The position numbers and the translations under genes were made by a program. A stretch of 64,000 nt of DNA from Saussurea involucrata (taxonomy: Eukaryota > Streptophyta > Magnoliopsida > Asterales > Asteraceae). Under the pieces are notes generated by a model. It did not search any database and had not been told where the DNA came from. It saw only the letters and a program-made list of their open reading frames with translations. Positions 1-11,576 of the stretch are shown piece after piece (positions within the stretch are counted from its first letter, which is position 1; each line of letters begins with the position of its first letter). The stretch is from assembly GCA_033807775.1 (NCBI GenBank), contig CM066314.1, positions 35,761,001 to 35,825,000 of the forward strand, given 5' to 3'.

Positions 1-1025
1 ATAGTTATATAAATGTTTATATATGTAGAATATGTTTTGGAGATGAATATATTATATGTTATGCACATATAATAGTAAGAATAATAATACTTATGTATTG
101 TGTGGCGATTGCTAGAAATAGGCATCCGGTCATAGTAGGGCACCTGGGTACGGTCTAATGGGAACCGAGATACTTGCCATTTGACCAAGGGATGTAATTT
201 CTAGTGAATGAGTGTATCTTGAATCATCGTGAGGGCCCCGGTTGTGTATCGCGATATATTAATCCCATTGGGGTCAGTGATTCTGAGATGGTGAGGACGT
301 GAAATGTGGAATAGGCAGATTTTGATTTGTAATTCCCATTTCGAATGGAAGATCGGAGATTTCCATTTTATAGGGAAGATCGGAGATTTCCCGTTGTGAA
401 AGGAAGATTAGAGATAGGCATAAAGTAATTTGTAATCTCTACTTCCGGATTAAGAAATAGGCAGGTTTTGACTTGTAATTTCTTAGATAAGAGTAATGAC
501 TTTAAATCTGGGATGATTTATAGTGAACTCTTGATAGTGATATTATGGCTAGACGAATTAGTCATAAGTATGGGAGTGGGGTAGATTCCCAGTATTGAAA
601 GGAGTTGTTGTACGGTAAGATGGGCGAGAACAGGTTTGTTTTATCTGTTGAGATTTTAATTGTTTAACTTTAATTTGATTTGAATATTCTCACTAGGCGA
701 AAGCCTAATGTTTCAAGTTGAATTTTCTTACCAGGTACGAGCTCCGGGAAGTAAGCGGGAATGAGAGAAGAGAACTTTTGGGAAGACTCAAACTTAGAGA
801 TAACGGAGGATCTAGTATTACTTTTGAGGCTTTTTGGGACAAAGGATTAGATAACTTAATTAATCTGATTATGTTATATGATTAGATTAATAGGTTATTT
901 GAATTAGTCGTGTTGTATGTGAAACCTTTACACTTGATCCTCAGGTTATAGAAGTTTGAAGTTTTATGATCATAACTTGTAGTAATTTTTAAGGTTTAAA
1001 TTGGCCCTGTTTTTAGGGTGTTACA
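1..1025 (+). mobile_element. 3' part of a Ty3/gypsy-type LTR, cut by the window edge
   Basis: The segment ends GGGTGTTACA at 1025, the mirror image of the TGTAACACCC that opens the LTR at 3433, so I read it as the right end of a plus-oriented gypsy-type LTR. No TGGTATCAGAGC primer-binding site follows, so it is a 3' LTR or a solo LTR, not a 5' LTR. It has no coding potential. A short direct repeat (GAAGATCGGAGATTTCC, about 347 and 375) lies inside. The left end and the matching target duplication are outside the window, so the class is inferred from the terminus and the neighbouring gypsy gag. Confidence 0.6.
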
Positions 1026-1085
1026 CATACCACCCTGCTGTACTCTCCACCGTGGACAATCAGACTGAATGTGATCAGGAGAATT
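1026..1085. other. Junction between LTR end and gypsy gag
   Basis: About 60 bases separate the LTR end from the truncated gag. Read on the plus strand they give YHP and TVDNQTE, which faintly recall the YHPQTDGQTE stretch of gypsy integrases, but the match is too short to trust. The gag on the other strand loses its frame here, so this is probably an insertion or rearrangement breakpoint. Confidence 0.25.
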
Positions 1086-2149
1086 TCATGAAAAACAAAA
1101 TCGAGTTACCCGACAGTCTTTAGGAATATGGCCGGTCTTTCCACACTTGTAACAAACTCGAGGGTCAACTTGACAATTTCCTTGATGAATACGGTTGCAT
1201 TTTGGACAACGTCTTTCCGCTGGTCTGAAAGGTGGACGACTATCAAATCTTTGAGATCTGGACATTTTTGGATCATAATGTGGTCTTTCCCATTTTCTTT
1301 TTCTAGTATTTTTATCACTAGCATCTCTTCCTTTATCCCGTTCCATATTTTCTGCGGCATCTACTGCGGCTGAGAAGGTATCTGGTCCCTTTGCAATCAC
1401 TAGACTTTTGATTTCTGAATTTAACCCAAAGATAAACCTTTCCATCTTAAGTGCCTTCGTGGCAACGTAGTACTCAGCGAAACGAGACTTCTCCAGAAAA
1501 CGAGCAGTATAATCCCGAACCGATAAACTTCCCTGTTGCGGGTTCATGAACTCTTCTTCCAGTTGTCTAACTGCTGCTTGAGGACAAAACTGTCTCTTGA
1601 AAGCTATAGTGAATTCTTCCCAAGAAAAAGTAGAATATACATTAGATCCTCTAGAGGTAATAAGAGCTTCCCACCAATATAGAGAATCGGCATTCAGCAT
1701 CGCGGTTCCATATAACACTCTATCTTCCTCCGCACATTTGCTGGTTTTGAAGATAGCTTCTATCTCTTTTAGCCACCTCATAGCCTTTACTGGGTCTCTT
1801 TCTCCTGAGTAAGTCGGAGGTTTGCAACTTAGAAACATCTTATAATCACACTTCTTTGGCACTGGTATGACAGTAGGTGTAACGGGCATCTCGTCTTCCA
1901 GACTAGGATTTGGTATTTCACTTTCAGTATGACGGGGTCGGTCGAACATAGCTTGTATATTTGCTTGTAGTCTTCCCATTTCAGCCGCCAAATCGTCTCT
2001 TGTAACAAATTTTGTGCCTTGCGACTGAACTCTACCTCCAGTTCTGCCCCTACCTCGTTCTCCACCTCTTCCCCTTGTCCCGATTTTAGATTCGTTCTAT
2101 TAGGATTTCCTTCTCCCTCTCTATTCGTACGTCGAGTACCACTTGCCAT
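1086..2149 (-). pseudogene. Ty3/gypsy gag, truncated and frameshifted
   Basis: This is the capsid/nucleocapsid precursor of a gypsy retrotransposon. From the ATG at 2149 (MASGTRRTN) the frame breaks near 2060-2080. The main frame then runs GGRVQSQGTKF, the retrotransposon-gag domain (GERDPVKAMRWL ... ERFIFGLNSEIKS) and a basic tail. Two cysteine motifs follow: CPKCNRIHQGNC and a standard CCHC knuckle, CYKCGKTGHIPKDC. The 301-codon main frame (1086-1991) stops just after the knuckle, where protease should begin, because homology ends at the 1026-1085 junction. No pol is present in the window. The PBS and LTR directly upstream confirm the orientation. The gypsy-gag assignment is strong; the lineage (Tekay/CRM-like) is a guess. 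Confidence 0.85.
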
Positions 2150-2396
2150 TCTGTAGATTTCAACAAGGTTGATATACACGTAAGCACATACCCCATATAA
2201 TAAGGTTTTCCAGTTCAAACAAGTACCTGTAAGTTCATGATTACACTGGCCAAATGTAATTTGAAATTACCTTACATGATGTTCTTTCTACCTTTTATAT
2301 TTAGCATCCCAAGGTTCTAAAATAATAGGGACATCCTACTTCACATGCAGTTTAAGTCTAGGTATGGATCCGAATACCTAAATCTCTTAAACTAGG

Positions 2397-2408
2397 GCTC
2401 TGATACCA
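2397..2408 (-). other. Primer-binding site of the gypsy element
   Basis: The minus strand reads TGGTATCAGAGC two bases inside the LTR end at 2411. This is complementary to the 3' end of plant initiator tRNA-Met, the usual minus-strand primer. The short leader 2150-2396 leads to gag. Confidence 0.8.
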
Positions 2409-2410
2409 TC

Positions 2411-5400
2411 TGTAACGACCCGTTTCCCAATCATACAACAAATAACATATTTGACATAACATTGTTTCATAAAAAAAGATACATCATATAACATGTACGG
2501 TCCCTTAGTCTTTACAACCATAATAAGTATTTCATTACAAACTTTTTGCTAATAACAAAGTTATAACTGTAGACACGTGATGATCTTCAAAAACATAGGT
2601 CTTCCAAAAGCTAGTCACAGATTAACCTTTTCACTTGCTCTTACTTGACCCATGACCTGGAATACATATTTTTAAAACAAAATGAGGGTTAGACCTAGTG
2701 GTCTAAGTGAGAAAATCCCTGTCGGTTTAAAATAATTTGTATAAACACCATATACATAACATAAATTTGAATACCAATTATGACTCATGCATTGTGTACT
2801 TTCCTGTCTCATTCCCATGGCCATATTAGTTGGTTGCGGGCCAACTAATCATTTTACTCTGCTGCACTAATATACAGCCAACTCCACTGTCCCTCCGTAC
2901 AGCCAAACTCCATCGGTCCTAAGCCCGGCCAACGTGCACTCGTGTAGTGTAATGCTCATATAAATATAATATACACCTCAATATATCACACTTCATACAT
3001 ATGCACATTATTACACTATTTATCACATTCTCAATCCACATATATCTATTCCAGTTTGAAAACATTTTAAAGTAAAACTCACCTGTTTGCTTATCAAAAG
3101 GCTTCCAAGCTTTTCTCAAACGATTCGATCTTTCACCCAGAATTCACAAAATCTGAAACAATTTAAATACAATTACCTCTTTACCAATAGAACACATATG
3201 ACTTACTAGTAGGCTAAGAACTCTAGATAACTCTATCTAACTCTTATTCTCAAATGTTTCCCCCAAACCCAAACTTAAGTCGAGTCCACAGTATTTCCAG
3301 TCCTCATTCATACCCTATCCAAGAGTCGATAAAACACAAAGTTACCGGGTACTAAAAAGTATTTGGAATCTCAAAAGTGACCGGACAACTCAAGTTTCCG
3401 GACACCATGAACTATCCGGACAACATACTTTCTGTAACACCCCAAAACAGGGGTTAACAAAAACTTCCATAAAACGGAAGAGTGGTACACATTACTAAAG
3501 TAAAAGTATACCTAATTAACATTACATAATCATTAATACGAAGATTTAGTTAATTATAACTACTATTGGACCACTAGCTTATTTGATCACTTCTATAGCA
3601 ATCAAATATCAAAAGAATGCCGGAAAGTTCTATCATCAATCTTCCAATCTTTATCTCTATAACAATGATCCCATGCTCACAACCCCGTTCTAGACCTTCT
3701 TGTGCCCGGAACCACTAAAATCTGTAATACATAAAACACATAACAAGTGTTAGGCTTTTAAAGCCTAAGTGAGATTTACACATAGCACATAGAGCATAAT
3801 CATAGCATGTAGGAATAACAATTCGATACATTCACAAATTGGATTCCATGGAGAAGGTCCATATCGCTACCCAGTTACATCATAATCGAAGATATACCTT
3901 GATCGGTACCCCACGGTATTGTCACAAGGCATAACACAACGGAAAACCCCACGGTATCCGAAGGTATGAATCAATTACACTTACCCCACGGTGTGTAAGA
4001 ATATATCCTCCAATGCCTACTAGGTGCTCCTCCAATTATGTGAATACCAAATATATTAATCCAAATAAGATTCAAGCATATTTAACATATAACAATGGTC
4101 CAACCATTTAACATAATCAATACTACTTCCATGTAGTTCATATACATCCATATGTATCAAATCATATTCTATATGACATCAATAATAAACATCCATGTTT
4201 ACAATTCAATAATAAGTCCATTTTGACCATTAAGCCATCATTACTTCATTAAGACATATATTAAGCCATCTTCATAATCACATACCAATGATGTATAATC
4301 AAACCCAAACCTTTAACACTAACATTTATCATGGCAATATAGTTAATGAAACACAATTAATCCTTCATTACTTACTTGAACTCTTCTTGTTTCCCTCTTA
4401 ACCATTAAGAGCTTATACATCAAGATTTCTCATTAACCATACCAAAATCAAGATAAAGAATGGTAGATAAGTGTAATACAATCAATTAATTACAAGTTAC
4501 TCACCTTAATTCTTCAATTGGTATAACCCTAACTTGAAGACTTGAACCCAATTACTCCAATCAAGATGAAATGAAGATATATTGCCCTAAATCAAATTTA
4601 ATTGGTGAGATTCATCTAATTGTTGTTTGAATGGAATTAGGATTAAGAGAAGTAAGTTTACCTTAGGATTTGATGAAGAATCACTTGAGAAAAGATAGCA
4701 GAACTAAAAAATCGGATTTGAGAGTTCTAAGTAAAAAGGGTGGATGACTAAGGGTAAAGAGGTAGGTTTAACCCCCTTTTGGCACGTCAGGTGCTCGGCG
4801 CCGATCACCCGCGCCGATGCATCGGCGCCAACCCATCGGCGCCGGCTTCTGTTTGCCAAACATCTCAACTTCCACTAATTTAGCCGTAACTTCTTCGTTA
4901 AAACTCCGTTTTTACCCCGGAAAGTACCGTTAGACTCGTATTCAAATTACCCATCCAACTAATCTATAAAATCTAATATTCCACTTTGTCATCTATTTTT
5001 CATTAATTTCCTTAAGGAATAAACTTACTGATTTCTATCAGGAGTTATCAAATAACAAGTAACAATCACGGAAATTACTTAGGAAATCAATTATAATTTA
5101 AGAAGTCTAAATATAAAGAAATATTAGGACTATTTTTATCACAAGGATTTTCCGGGTGTTACACTTTCCGGACAACATGAACTATCCGGACAACATATAC
5201 AATCCGGATGACATCCGGAAACCAATGCAATCCGGACACCATCCGGTATCTAATTTCATTCGGAAACTATAGAAAAGAGAAACTTACCGGATAATTGACT
5301 CGTCTGGATACCTTAGCACAAGGGTTTTCCGGGTACTTTATCTTCCGAACACTATTAAAAAGAACTACCGGACACTATCCAATTGTGTTCGGAAACTTCG

Positions 5401-5832
5401 GTCTGTCCTAAAAAATCCCACCCAGATATCGATTGAAATTAACACCAGTCATGAAATTGATAATTCTAATCCGATAGAAATCTACTACTAACAATTACAA
5501 ACATAAAACATAAAGGAAACATACCTCAATTTGTCTCTTATTGAAATCCCTTCAAGCCCTAACCATATGACTCTTTCATCTTCTTCTTCTCTTCTCAAAA
5601 ACACACACACACACACTATCTGATTTTTTTTCTTCTGCTTTATGAAATATCAGAAGACTTAAAGGGTGTATATCAAACCCAATTTTGCAATTAAGGCTTG
5701 AACTATACAAGAATGACCAAAACCTCCTTAAACTTATAAACTAACCCAAACTTACCCTAAACATCCAATTTTAAAGTTAAATAAATTTAACGGAAGGAGA
5801 TTTTAACTAACGAACTTAACCGGGTTATTACA
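2411..5832 (-). mobile_element. Gypsy 5' LTR, split by a nested LTR
   Basis: On the minus strand the LTR begins TGTAATAACCCGG at 5832 and ends CGGGTCGTTACA at 2411, next to the PBS. Removing the nested element and one TSD copy (1,736 bp) leaves about 1.69 kb. Both flanks of the nested element share CCGGACA/TCCGGA-rich short repeats (3370-3430 and 5164-5400), showing they were once continuous. An (AC)n microsatellite lies near 5600. The right flank, CGTCT (5833-5837), would be the target duplication, but the other end is outside the window. The gypsy interrupts ORF3 of element A. Confidence 0.75.
3433..5163 (-). mobile_element. Solo LTR nested in the gypsy LTR
   Basis: A 1,731-bp segment begins TGTAACACCC and ends GGGTGTTACA, an inverted pair of ten bases. 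It is flanked by a perfect five-base duplication CTTTC (3428-3432 and 5164-5168). It has no ORF, PBS or PPT, so it is a solo LTR formed by LTR-LTR recombination after a full insertion. Minus orientation is inferred from similarity in layout to the surrounding LTR. An internal stretch near 4790-4850 is GC-rich with repeated CGGCGCC. It is younger than the gypsy LTR it interrupts. Confidence 0.82.
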
Positions 5833-6881
5833 CGTCTTCCCGTTCAGGAACCCCAAGTTCCTGAACCTACTCTACGTGTAAACCCTCACCGCCTAGTGGG
5901 ATAGCACCATGGGGAGGTCCTGCCGGTTCTGGCTGGACCATTAGTGCATTAGCTATTCTATATTGCATAACTACCTCAGACTGCTGGTCGGCATAGGCAA
6001 GAACAGCTTCAGGAATAACCGCGATGTGGGCAAAGTCAGTATGCTTCGGCATCTTTAGATAATGCATATATTGGCTCGGGCCTTAGACTGCAGCTTCTCG
6101 GCGAGGAATCTCTTGGTTGTCTTCCATGATCTGGTGTATTAAGATCTGGAAGAATCTTTGGTAGGGCACGAAGTTGCGGTTCTTGTGTGGTCGGAATTTG
6201 TCCTCGAACAGTTCTATCAATTCGTTCCACAAGATTATGGCATAGTTAATGTTCCGGTTGAACGCGATAGCATGGAATATCCGGAGTGTCGGGATGTTGC
6301 ACTTATCCAACCCGGTGTGCTTCGATGTCATACACCGGTTGATGATCGAACATAAGGTATACCAAAATCCTCGGTAGGAATTGCCGTTGGAATTTGGACG
6401 ATCCTCTCAGAATTGGATGTCGGGCGTCTTGATATCCGAGACTCTGGATATCAGCGAACAGTTGTGCCTCGGGAGCAAGGTCTTCGAAGTTTTTGGAGTA
6501 TGGTAGATCAAGTGCACGTCGGAGTCTTCTGATCATTATACGTGCATCAAAGTGATCTACTTTGGCTTTGAAGTGTGGACCCCTTCGGTGATTTGGGAAG
6601 TATTGAAGTGTTGCTCAAAACTGTTGCAGGTAGATGACCGGTACGGTGATGACTTTGGTCAGCGCGGTTCGTAGAGGATGGCCACGAAGGATCTCTACGA
6701 TAATCTGGTAGTCGAATGCCACATGTAGGTCTAGATGATGGTTGTTGTCGTGAAGAGCAAGGTGGAGACTTCTCGGTAGAAGCTCCTCGTCTAGATCACG
6801 AGCGTTTACGGATGGGTGTGACGATCGACGTGACGGAATGACGATGTTTTCGTTGGATGAATGTCCGTCATTATATGCCAT
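5833..6881 (-). pseudogene. ORF3 of element A (env-position ORF), broken and truncated
   Basis: Starting MAYNDGHSSNENI at 6881, the product aligns along its length with ORF3 of element B. Shared stretches include VNARDLDEELLPRS, VPVIYLQQF, DLPYSKNFED, SLGYQDARHP, MTSKHTGLDKCN and DFAHIAVIPEAVLAYADQ. At least two frameshifts (near 6600 and 6310-6330) and a stop near 6083 break it. The gypsy LTR starts exactly where the frame reads GVPEREDV, homologous to GVPEQREV of B, so the C-terminal part is lost. No signal peptide or membrane segment is visible. Function is unknown. I recall similar proteins in Asteraceae retroelement annotations, but not a demonstrated role. Confidence 0.72.
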
Positions 6882-7027
6882 ATCGAATACAATCTGAGTG
6901 GAATGCAATCAACGAAAACTCGAGAAAAACTTGAGAAATTCTAGATTCGATCTTTGGCAGTTGAGAGAGAGTTGAGAGAAGAGTGAGGGGTTTTTTCGAA
7001 AGTTGAGATAAAAAATTCAAACTCTCT

Positions 7028-7074
7028 TATTTATAATGACTTGAGATAAAGAACACGTGGCTCTAAGTAATTGG
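7028..7074 (-). promoter_or_regulatory. Promoter-like module upstream of ORF3 (element A)
   Basis: On the minus strand CCAAT (7070-7074), CACGTG G-box (7054-7059) and TATAAATA (7028-7035) follow each other with gaps of 10 and 18 bases. Element B has the same three boxes with exactly the same gaps. A pyrimidine-rich leader of about 147 bases leads to the ORF3 ATG at 6881. CCAAT, G-box and TATA are standard plant core and proximal promoter elements. That they drive ORF3 is inferred. Confidence 0.6.
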
Positions 7075-7104
7075 TCCAAAGGTTTGACCCCACAGTGTCA
7101 GCTT

Positions 7105-7365
7105 ATCGCAAGTATAAGGTTGCAATAAGCTTAGATGTTATTGCAAGGAACTGGTTGCGACAACGTATTCGACCTTATCGCAACAGAGGGTTGCGATAAG
7201 TTACTGTTCATTGTATTTTATCGCAATGCAAGGTTGCGAGGAAACTTCTAGTCGCAACCAATGTGTTGCGATAAAGCAACACTTATTTTTAATCGCAACT
7301 GAGAGTTGCGATAAACTACTGTTCATCAGTTTATCGCAAGTAGAGGGTTGCGATATCAGTAACAC
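7105..7365 (-). repeat. Interrupted-palindrome array between pol and ORF3 (element A)
   Basis: Repeated TATCGCAA and TTGCGATA half-sites alternate, often forming short hairpins. The best has an 11-bp stem CTTATCGCAAC (7174-7184) and its complement (7190-7200) around the loop AGAGG. The same 27-base hairpin recurs identically in the leader of this element at 14803-14829. ACTGTTCA spacers recur between units. It corresponds in position to 27948-28240 of element B. Confidence 0.75.
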
Positions 7366-7405
7366 TTGGACATTTTTCAGATAAAATTTTAAAAGATTTT
7401 ATCAC

Positions 7406-7429
7406 ATTGGAAGATGTCCAACTTCCAAT
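7406..7429 (-). repeat. Conserved hairpin downstream of pol (element A)
   Basis: An inverted repeat ATTGGAAG / CTTCCAAT surrounds an 8-base loop. The same hairpin is at 27862-27885 in element B, next to a purine tract in both. The conservation between two diverged subfamilies suggests it is functional, perhaps in RNA 3' processing or reverse transcription, but nothing in the sequence fixes the role. Confidence 0.55.
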
Positions 7430-7462
7430 TGATTCAGCACTCAAGGTTTTAAACACAGTTTT

Positions 7463-7653
7463 CACTCCCCCTTAAATGATGCATAGATTTGAAAATTTGT
7501 TTTCATCATTTAAGAGTTAGTGTTTAAAACAAGTCAGAATACTTACCTTGGCTTCTCGGAAGCAAGAGTCACAATGTATCGACACTTACATGATCTGGCA
7601 GTTATGCACACTCACCCTAAATTTGTGCATTAGATCTGTACTAAACTCCCCCA
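7463..7653 (-). other. Internal polypurine-tract-like sites (element A)
   Basis: On the minus strand AAGGGGGAGTGA lies near 7463-7473 and CTGGGGGAGTTT near 7646-7653, between the pol stop (7895) and ORF3. Element B has three such GGGGGAGT tracts in the same place. They look like PPTs, although the true 3' LTR must lie beyond ORF3. Confidence 0.5.
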
Positions 7654-7894
7654 GAAACCATGAACATACCTTTGTGCAAATACGGGTATCGTAACAAATC
7701 ATAGACAAGGCAATTAAAAGGATAAAAAGAAAATAACAAGTTGAATAAACATTTGTAATACAACTAAGGTATGAAAATTTAAATAACATATATTGAGAAT
7801 AGAATATGATGAAAATTTGAGTGTATTAATCTAGATACGATATCTAGATTGAGATACAAATATTTCCATCTATTATACGATCAATATATGGAAG

Positions 7895-10046
7895 TTAAAC
7901 TTTCATATTCAGCATGCCGAGCTTGGATACTTGAAAATTGAAATGTTTTTCATCCAAGGCTTTGGTAAAGAGATCGGCAAGCTGAAACTTAGTTGTACAA
8001 AATACAATTCAACAGTTCCTTTCTCAACATGATCTCTTATGAAATGATACCTTATGTCAATGTGTTTGGTTTTGGTGTGCTGAATAGGGTTAGCAGATAT
8101 GGCAATAGCACTCTTACTATCACAATAAATGGGGATCTTCTCGTATTTAAACCCATAGTCCATGAGTTGGGTCTTCATCCAAAGGACTTGTGAACAACAG
8201 CTCGCCGTGGCAACATATTCTGCTTCCGCGGTAGATGTTGAAACACAATTATGCTTTTTAGATGACCAACTCACGAGCTTGTCCCCCAAGAACTGGACAT
8301 GCCCCGAGGTGCTCTTTCTATTCAGCATGCTTCCTCCGTGATCCGCATCTGAATAGGCGGTTAATTCGAATCTAGTTCCCTTAGGATACCACGGTCCTAG
8401 GTACGGAGTGCCTTTCAAGTACCGAAAGATTCGTTTGACGGCGCCGAGGTGTGACTCTTTGGATTTGGCCTGAAATCTAGCACATAGACAAGTTGAAAAC
8501 ATTATATCTGGACGACTAGCGGTTAGATACATTAGAGACCCAATCATTCCTCTATAATTCTTTACATCGACATCAATACCGTCAGGATCTGGACCTATCT
8601 TAGATCCAGGAGCCATAGGCGTACCGATCGACGTACAGTTTTCCATCTTAAATTTCTTCAAGATGTCAAACACATACTTCGACTAGTTGATGAAGATACG
8701 AGTAGAGAATTTTTTGACTTGTAATCCGAGAAAGAAATTAATCTCTCCCATCATACTCATTTGGAACTGAGTCATCATAATGCCAGAAAACCAAGTACAA
8801 AGTCCAGGGTTAGTCAAACCAAAAATAATATCGTCAACATAAATCTGAACTAAAAGAATATCACCTTCCTCGCGTAGAGTAAATAGAGTTGTGTCGATTT
8901 TACCTTTCACAAAGCCAACTTTTAGTAGAAATGTAGATAATACTTCATACCAGGCTGGGGGGCTTGTTTGAGACCGTAGAGGGCTTTGTCAAGAATTCAT
9001 ACGTGATTTGGATAGTCCTTGTCCACAAAGCCTTCCGGTTGAGACACGTACACTTCCTTCTTTAGAACGCCGTTCAAGAATGCAGTCTTCACGTCCATTT
9101 GATAGACAGTGAAGTTCTTGTAGGCGGCAAAGGAAAGAAACATCTGAATTTCCTCGAGACGAGCAACCAGCGCGTACGTCTCGTCATAATCTATCCCCTC
9201 CTGTTGCCTATACCCTTTCACCACTAATCTAGCTTTGTTTCGCACAATTATTCCGTCTTCGTCTTTCTTGTTCTTTAGGATCCACTTTGTAGCGATAACT
9301 GTCTTACCTTTGGGTCACGAGACTAACCTCCACACCTTCAGAGCTTCAAACTGATTCAGCTCTTCTTGCATCGCAATTAACCAGTCAGGGTCTTCTAAGG
9401 ATTGTTGAACTGTTGAAGGCTCAACTTGACTTAAGAAGAGTGCATATAATACTTCGTTTGCGGATGCAGATCTTGTCTTCACAGGTTCAGACACATCACA
9501 AATCACCTGATCAATTGGGTGACTGCGTGTCCACTTTGTAGAGTGTGGATGGAGAGATATAGCATCTTCATTGGGGTCTACAAGGGTAGGGTCTTTATCG
9601 AGTTTCAACTCGATCGTCAGTGTCGGTTCCGGACGCGAGGCGGGTTGTTTGTCAGAATTGACAATCGACACTGCCTCAGGAACTGATTCAGTAGGATTTT
9701 CAGGAGCGTTATTATTACCCTGATCACTTACATTCGAAGTTGTTCCAGACGAAGAAGCACCACTTGTAGATGCATGTTGTCGTGCTTGTGTAGATACCAT
9801 AGTTGTGTTCTTCGGAGAAGTTGCAAGAGTAGTTGCACCAGTATTTGATGAAGTCAGCACCGGCGAAGGACCTGACATAGTAGCTTGCACTGGTGGTGTT
9901 TCAACTTGAATCTTGTTATTGACAGATGAAGAATGTTTATCACTACCAAAATAGTCATCATAAAATTGTTCAAACAATAAATCAAGTTCATTAGGATTAG
10001 AGTTAGAAGTGGAAGCTTGATCCTTGTTTGAAGATCTAGTCATCAT
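7895..10046 (-). pseudogene. Element A pol: linker, reverse transcriptase, RNase H
   Basis: A Ser/Thr-rich linker (MMTRSSNKDQAS from 10046) leads to the copia RT (LIAMQEELNQFEALKVWRLV, then DETYALVARLE, MDVKTAFLNGVL, IYVDDIIFG) and RNase H (AYSDADHGG, STAEAEYVA, CDSKSAIAIS). The catalytic YVDD is present near 8840. The RNase H Asp-Glu-Asp residues are visible. The pol stop is at 7895-7897 after LGMLNMKV. Breaks separate the frames near 9300, 8990, 8930 and 8680, and a late frameshift (about 8010) garbles the tail. RT and RNase H copy element RNA into cDNA inside the virus-like particle. This copy cannot make an intact enzyme. Confidence 0.88.
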
Positions 10047-10224
10047 TGGACGAATTTGTCAAGATGCTAGAATTCCTGAGATTGCGGGTTCTGTATTGTG
10101 TTGCACAGAAGCCATATCTTCAGATTCATCAAATTTGACATTTATACTCTCAACCACAGTTCTGGAAGATTTGAAGTGGACTCTGTATGCTTTGGATGTG
10201 AGCGAGTATCCAATGAAAACACCC

Positions 10225-11320
10225 TCACTTCCCTTTCGGACTGAACTTGTTCAAGTTGTCTTTATCATTCAACACGATACACATGCACCCAAAGACACGA
10301 AAGTAGTGTATAACCGGTTTTCTATTGTTAATCAATTCATATGGAGTCTTGACAAACCGTCGATGGATGATTGAACGGTTTTGTGTGTAGCACGTCGTTG
10401 CAACAGCTTTAGCCCACAGAAATAGAGGTAGATCAGCATAAGACAGCATCGTTCTGGCAGCTTCAACTAGTGTACGATTTCGTCTTTCAACAACTCCATT
10501 CTGTTGAGGTGTTCTAGCCGCAGAATATTGATGAGTTATACCTAATGACTTAAAGAAGTCATCAAGAGTCTTGTTTTTGAACTCTATCCCATTATCTGAT
10601 CTGATGATCTGTACTGATTGTTGTAGATTCACTTGAAGTTGCTTGACTAACGAGATGATCAAGTCAGGTGTTTCATCCTTTGACCGTAGAAACTTGACCC
10701 ATGTATATCTCGAATAGTCATCGACGACGACTAACACGTATCGTCTGGCGCTTATGCTCTGAGTCTTCATCGGACCACAGAGATCCATATGAAGGATTTC
10801 CAATGCTTTGTGTGTGCTGGGCTCGGGTTTCGATGGATGAGGAGCTCGTTTCATCTTCCCCTTTTCACAAGCAGTACAGAAGTTGTCCTTCTCAAATTTC
10901 AGAACTGGTAGACCTATGACTAAGTCACCCAACGTCAGTTTTTGTATGTAACGGAAGTTGAGGTGAGAGAGTCGTCTATGCCATAACCAACTTTTCTCCA
11001 AAGACGCTTTAGACATCAAACATACGTCGTTCTTAGGCTTGAGCGTTGATAGATCAATAGTGTACAGATTGGACTTCCTAGAACCAACAAGAAGCTCATC
11101 TCCTCCGTCGGTTAGAACTGAACAACGGGTCTTCTTGAAATGGACTTCTAGGTCTTTATCACAAAACTGACCTATACTAAACAGATTGTGTCCTAAGCCC
11201 TCGATGTAATTAACTTTTGTAATTCTCACATTATCTTTGACAATATCTCCGTAACCCAAAATTGGAGAATATTGATCGTTTCCAAACTTAACTCTGCCAC
11301 AATCCTTTTCCACAAAATTA
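10225..11320 (-). pseudogene. Element A integrase
   Basis: This is part of a 734-codon open frame (10225-12429) and the best preserved domain of A. It shows the HHCC zinc-binding module (WHRRLSHLNF ... FCTACEKGKMK) and the DDE core: Asp in HMDLCGP, Asp in IRSDNGIEF and Glu in NGVVERRNR. It would join cDNA ends to host DNA in the nucleus. The frame ends at 10225 near CIVLNDKDNLNKFSPKG by frameshift, before the linker resumes in another frame. Shadow ORFs on the plus strand are ignored. Confidence 0.88.
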
Positions 11321-11321
11321 A

Positions 11322-11576
11322 CTACAGCTCCTTTCTTCCAGTCATGTGCTTTGAGCAGCCAGAATCTAAGTACCATACATGACTGGGCTGCAAAATGGAA
11401 ATTAGACGGTTTAGGTATCCATTTCCAAATGGGTCCTTTCGGATTAGTAGGTTTGGACTTGACATTATGTTTTCTATAACCGGTGGTAAAGTAATTATTT
11501 GAATAAAACCAACGGTTATAGTCAGATTTGCAGATAAAATCATCCACACCACAAGAAGAACAACAAATTTGATCAC
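11322..11576 (-). pseudogene. Element A protease segment, out of frame
   Basis: The aspartic protease motif VWYLDSGCSKHMTG is intact but lies in the +1 frame relative to the long frame that covers spacer and integrase. That long frame reads across it as nonsense (AAQSCMVLRFWLL) because a missing A upstream (CCTAAACC near 11410) and a lost base downstream (GCTGTAG near 11330) compensate. The protease would cleave the gag-pol precursor. In this copy no single frame links it to gag or to integrase. Confidence 0.8.

Noticed and set aside
1027..1080. Gypsy integrase remnant (YHP ... NQTE)
   Set aside because: Too short and degenerate to call, and on the strand opposite to the adjacent gag.
2397..2408. 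tRNA gene suggested by the tRNA-Met complement TGGTATCAGAGC
   Set aside because: Only the 12-base primer complement is present at each LTR edge; there is no cloverleaf.
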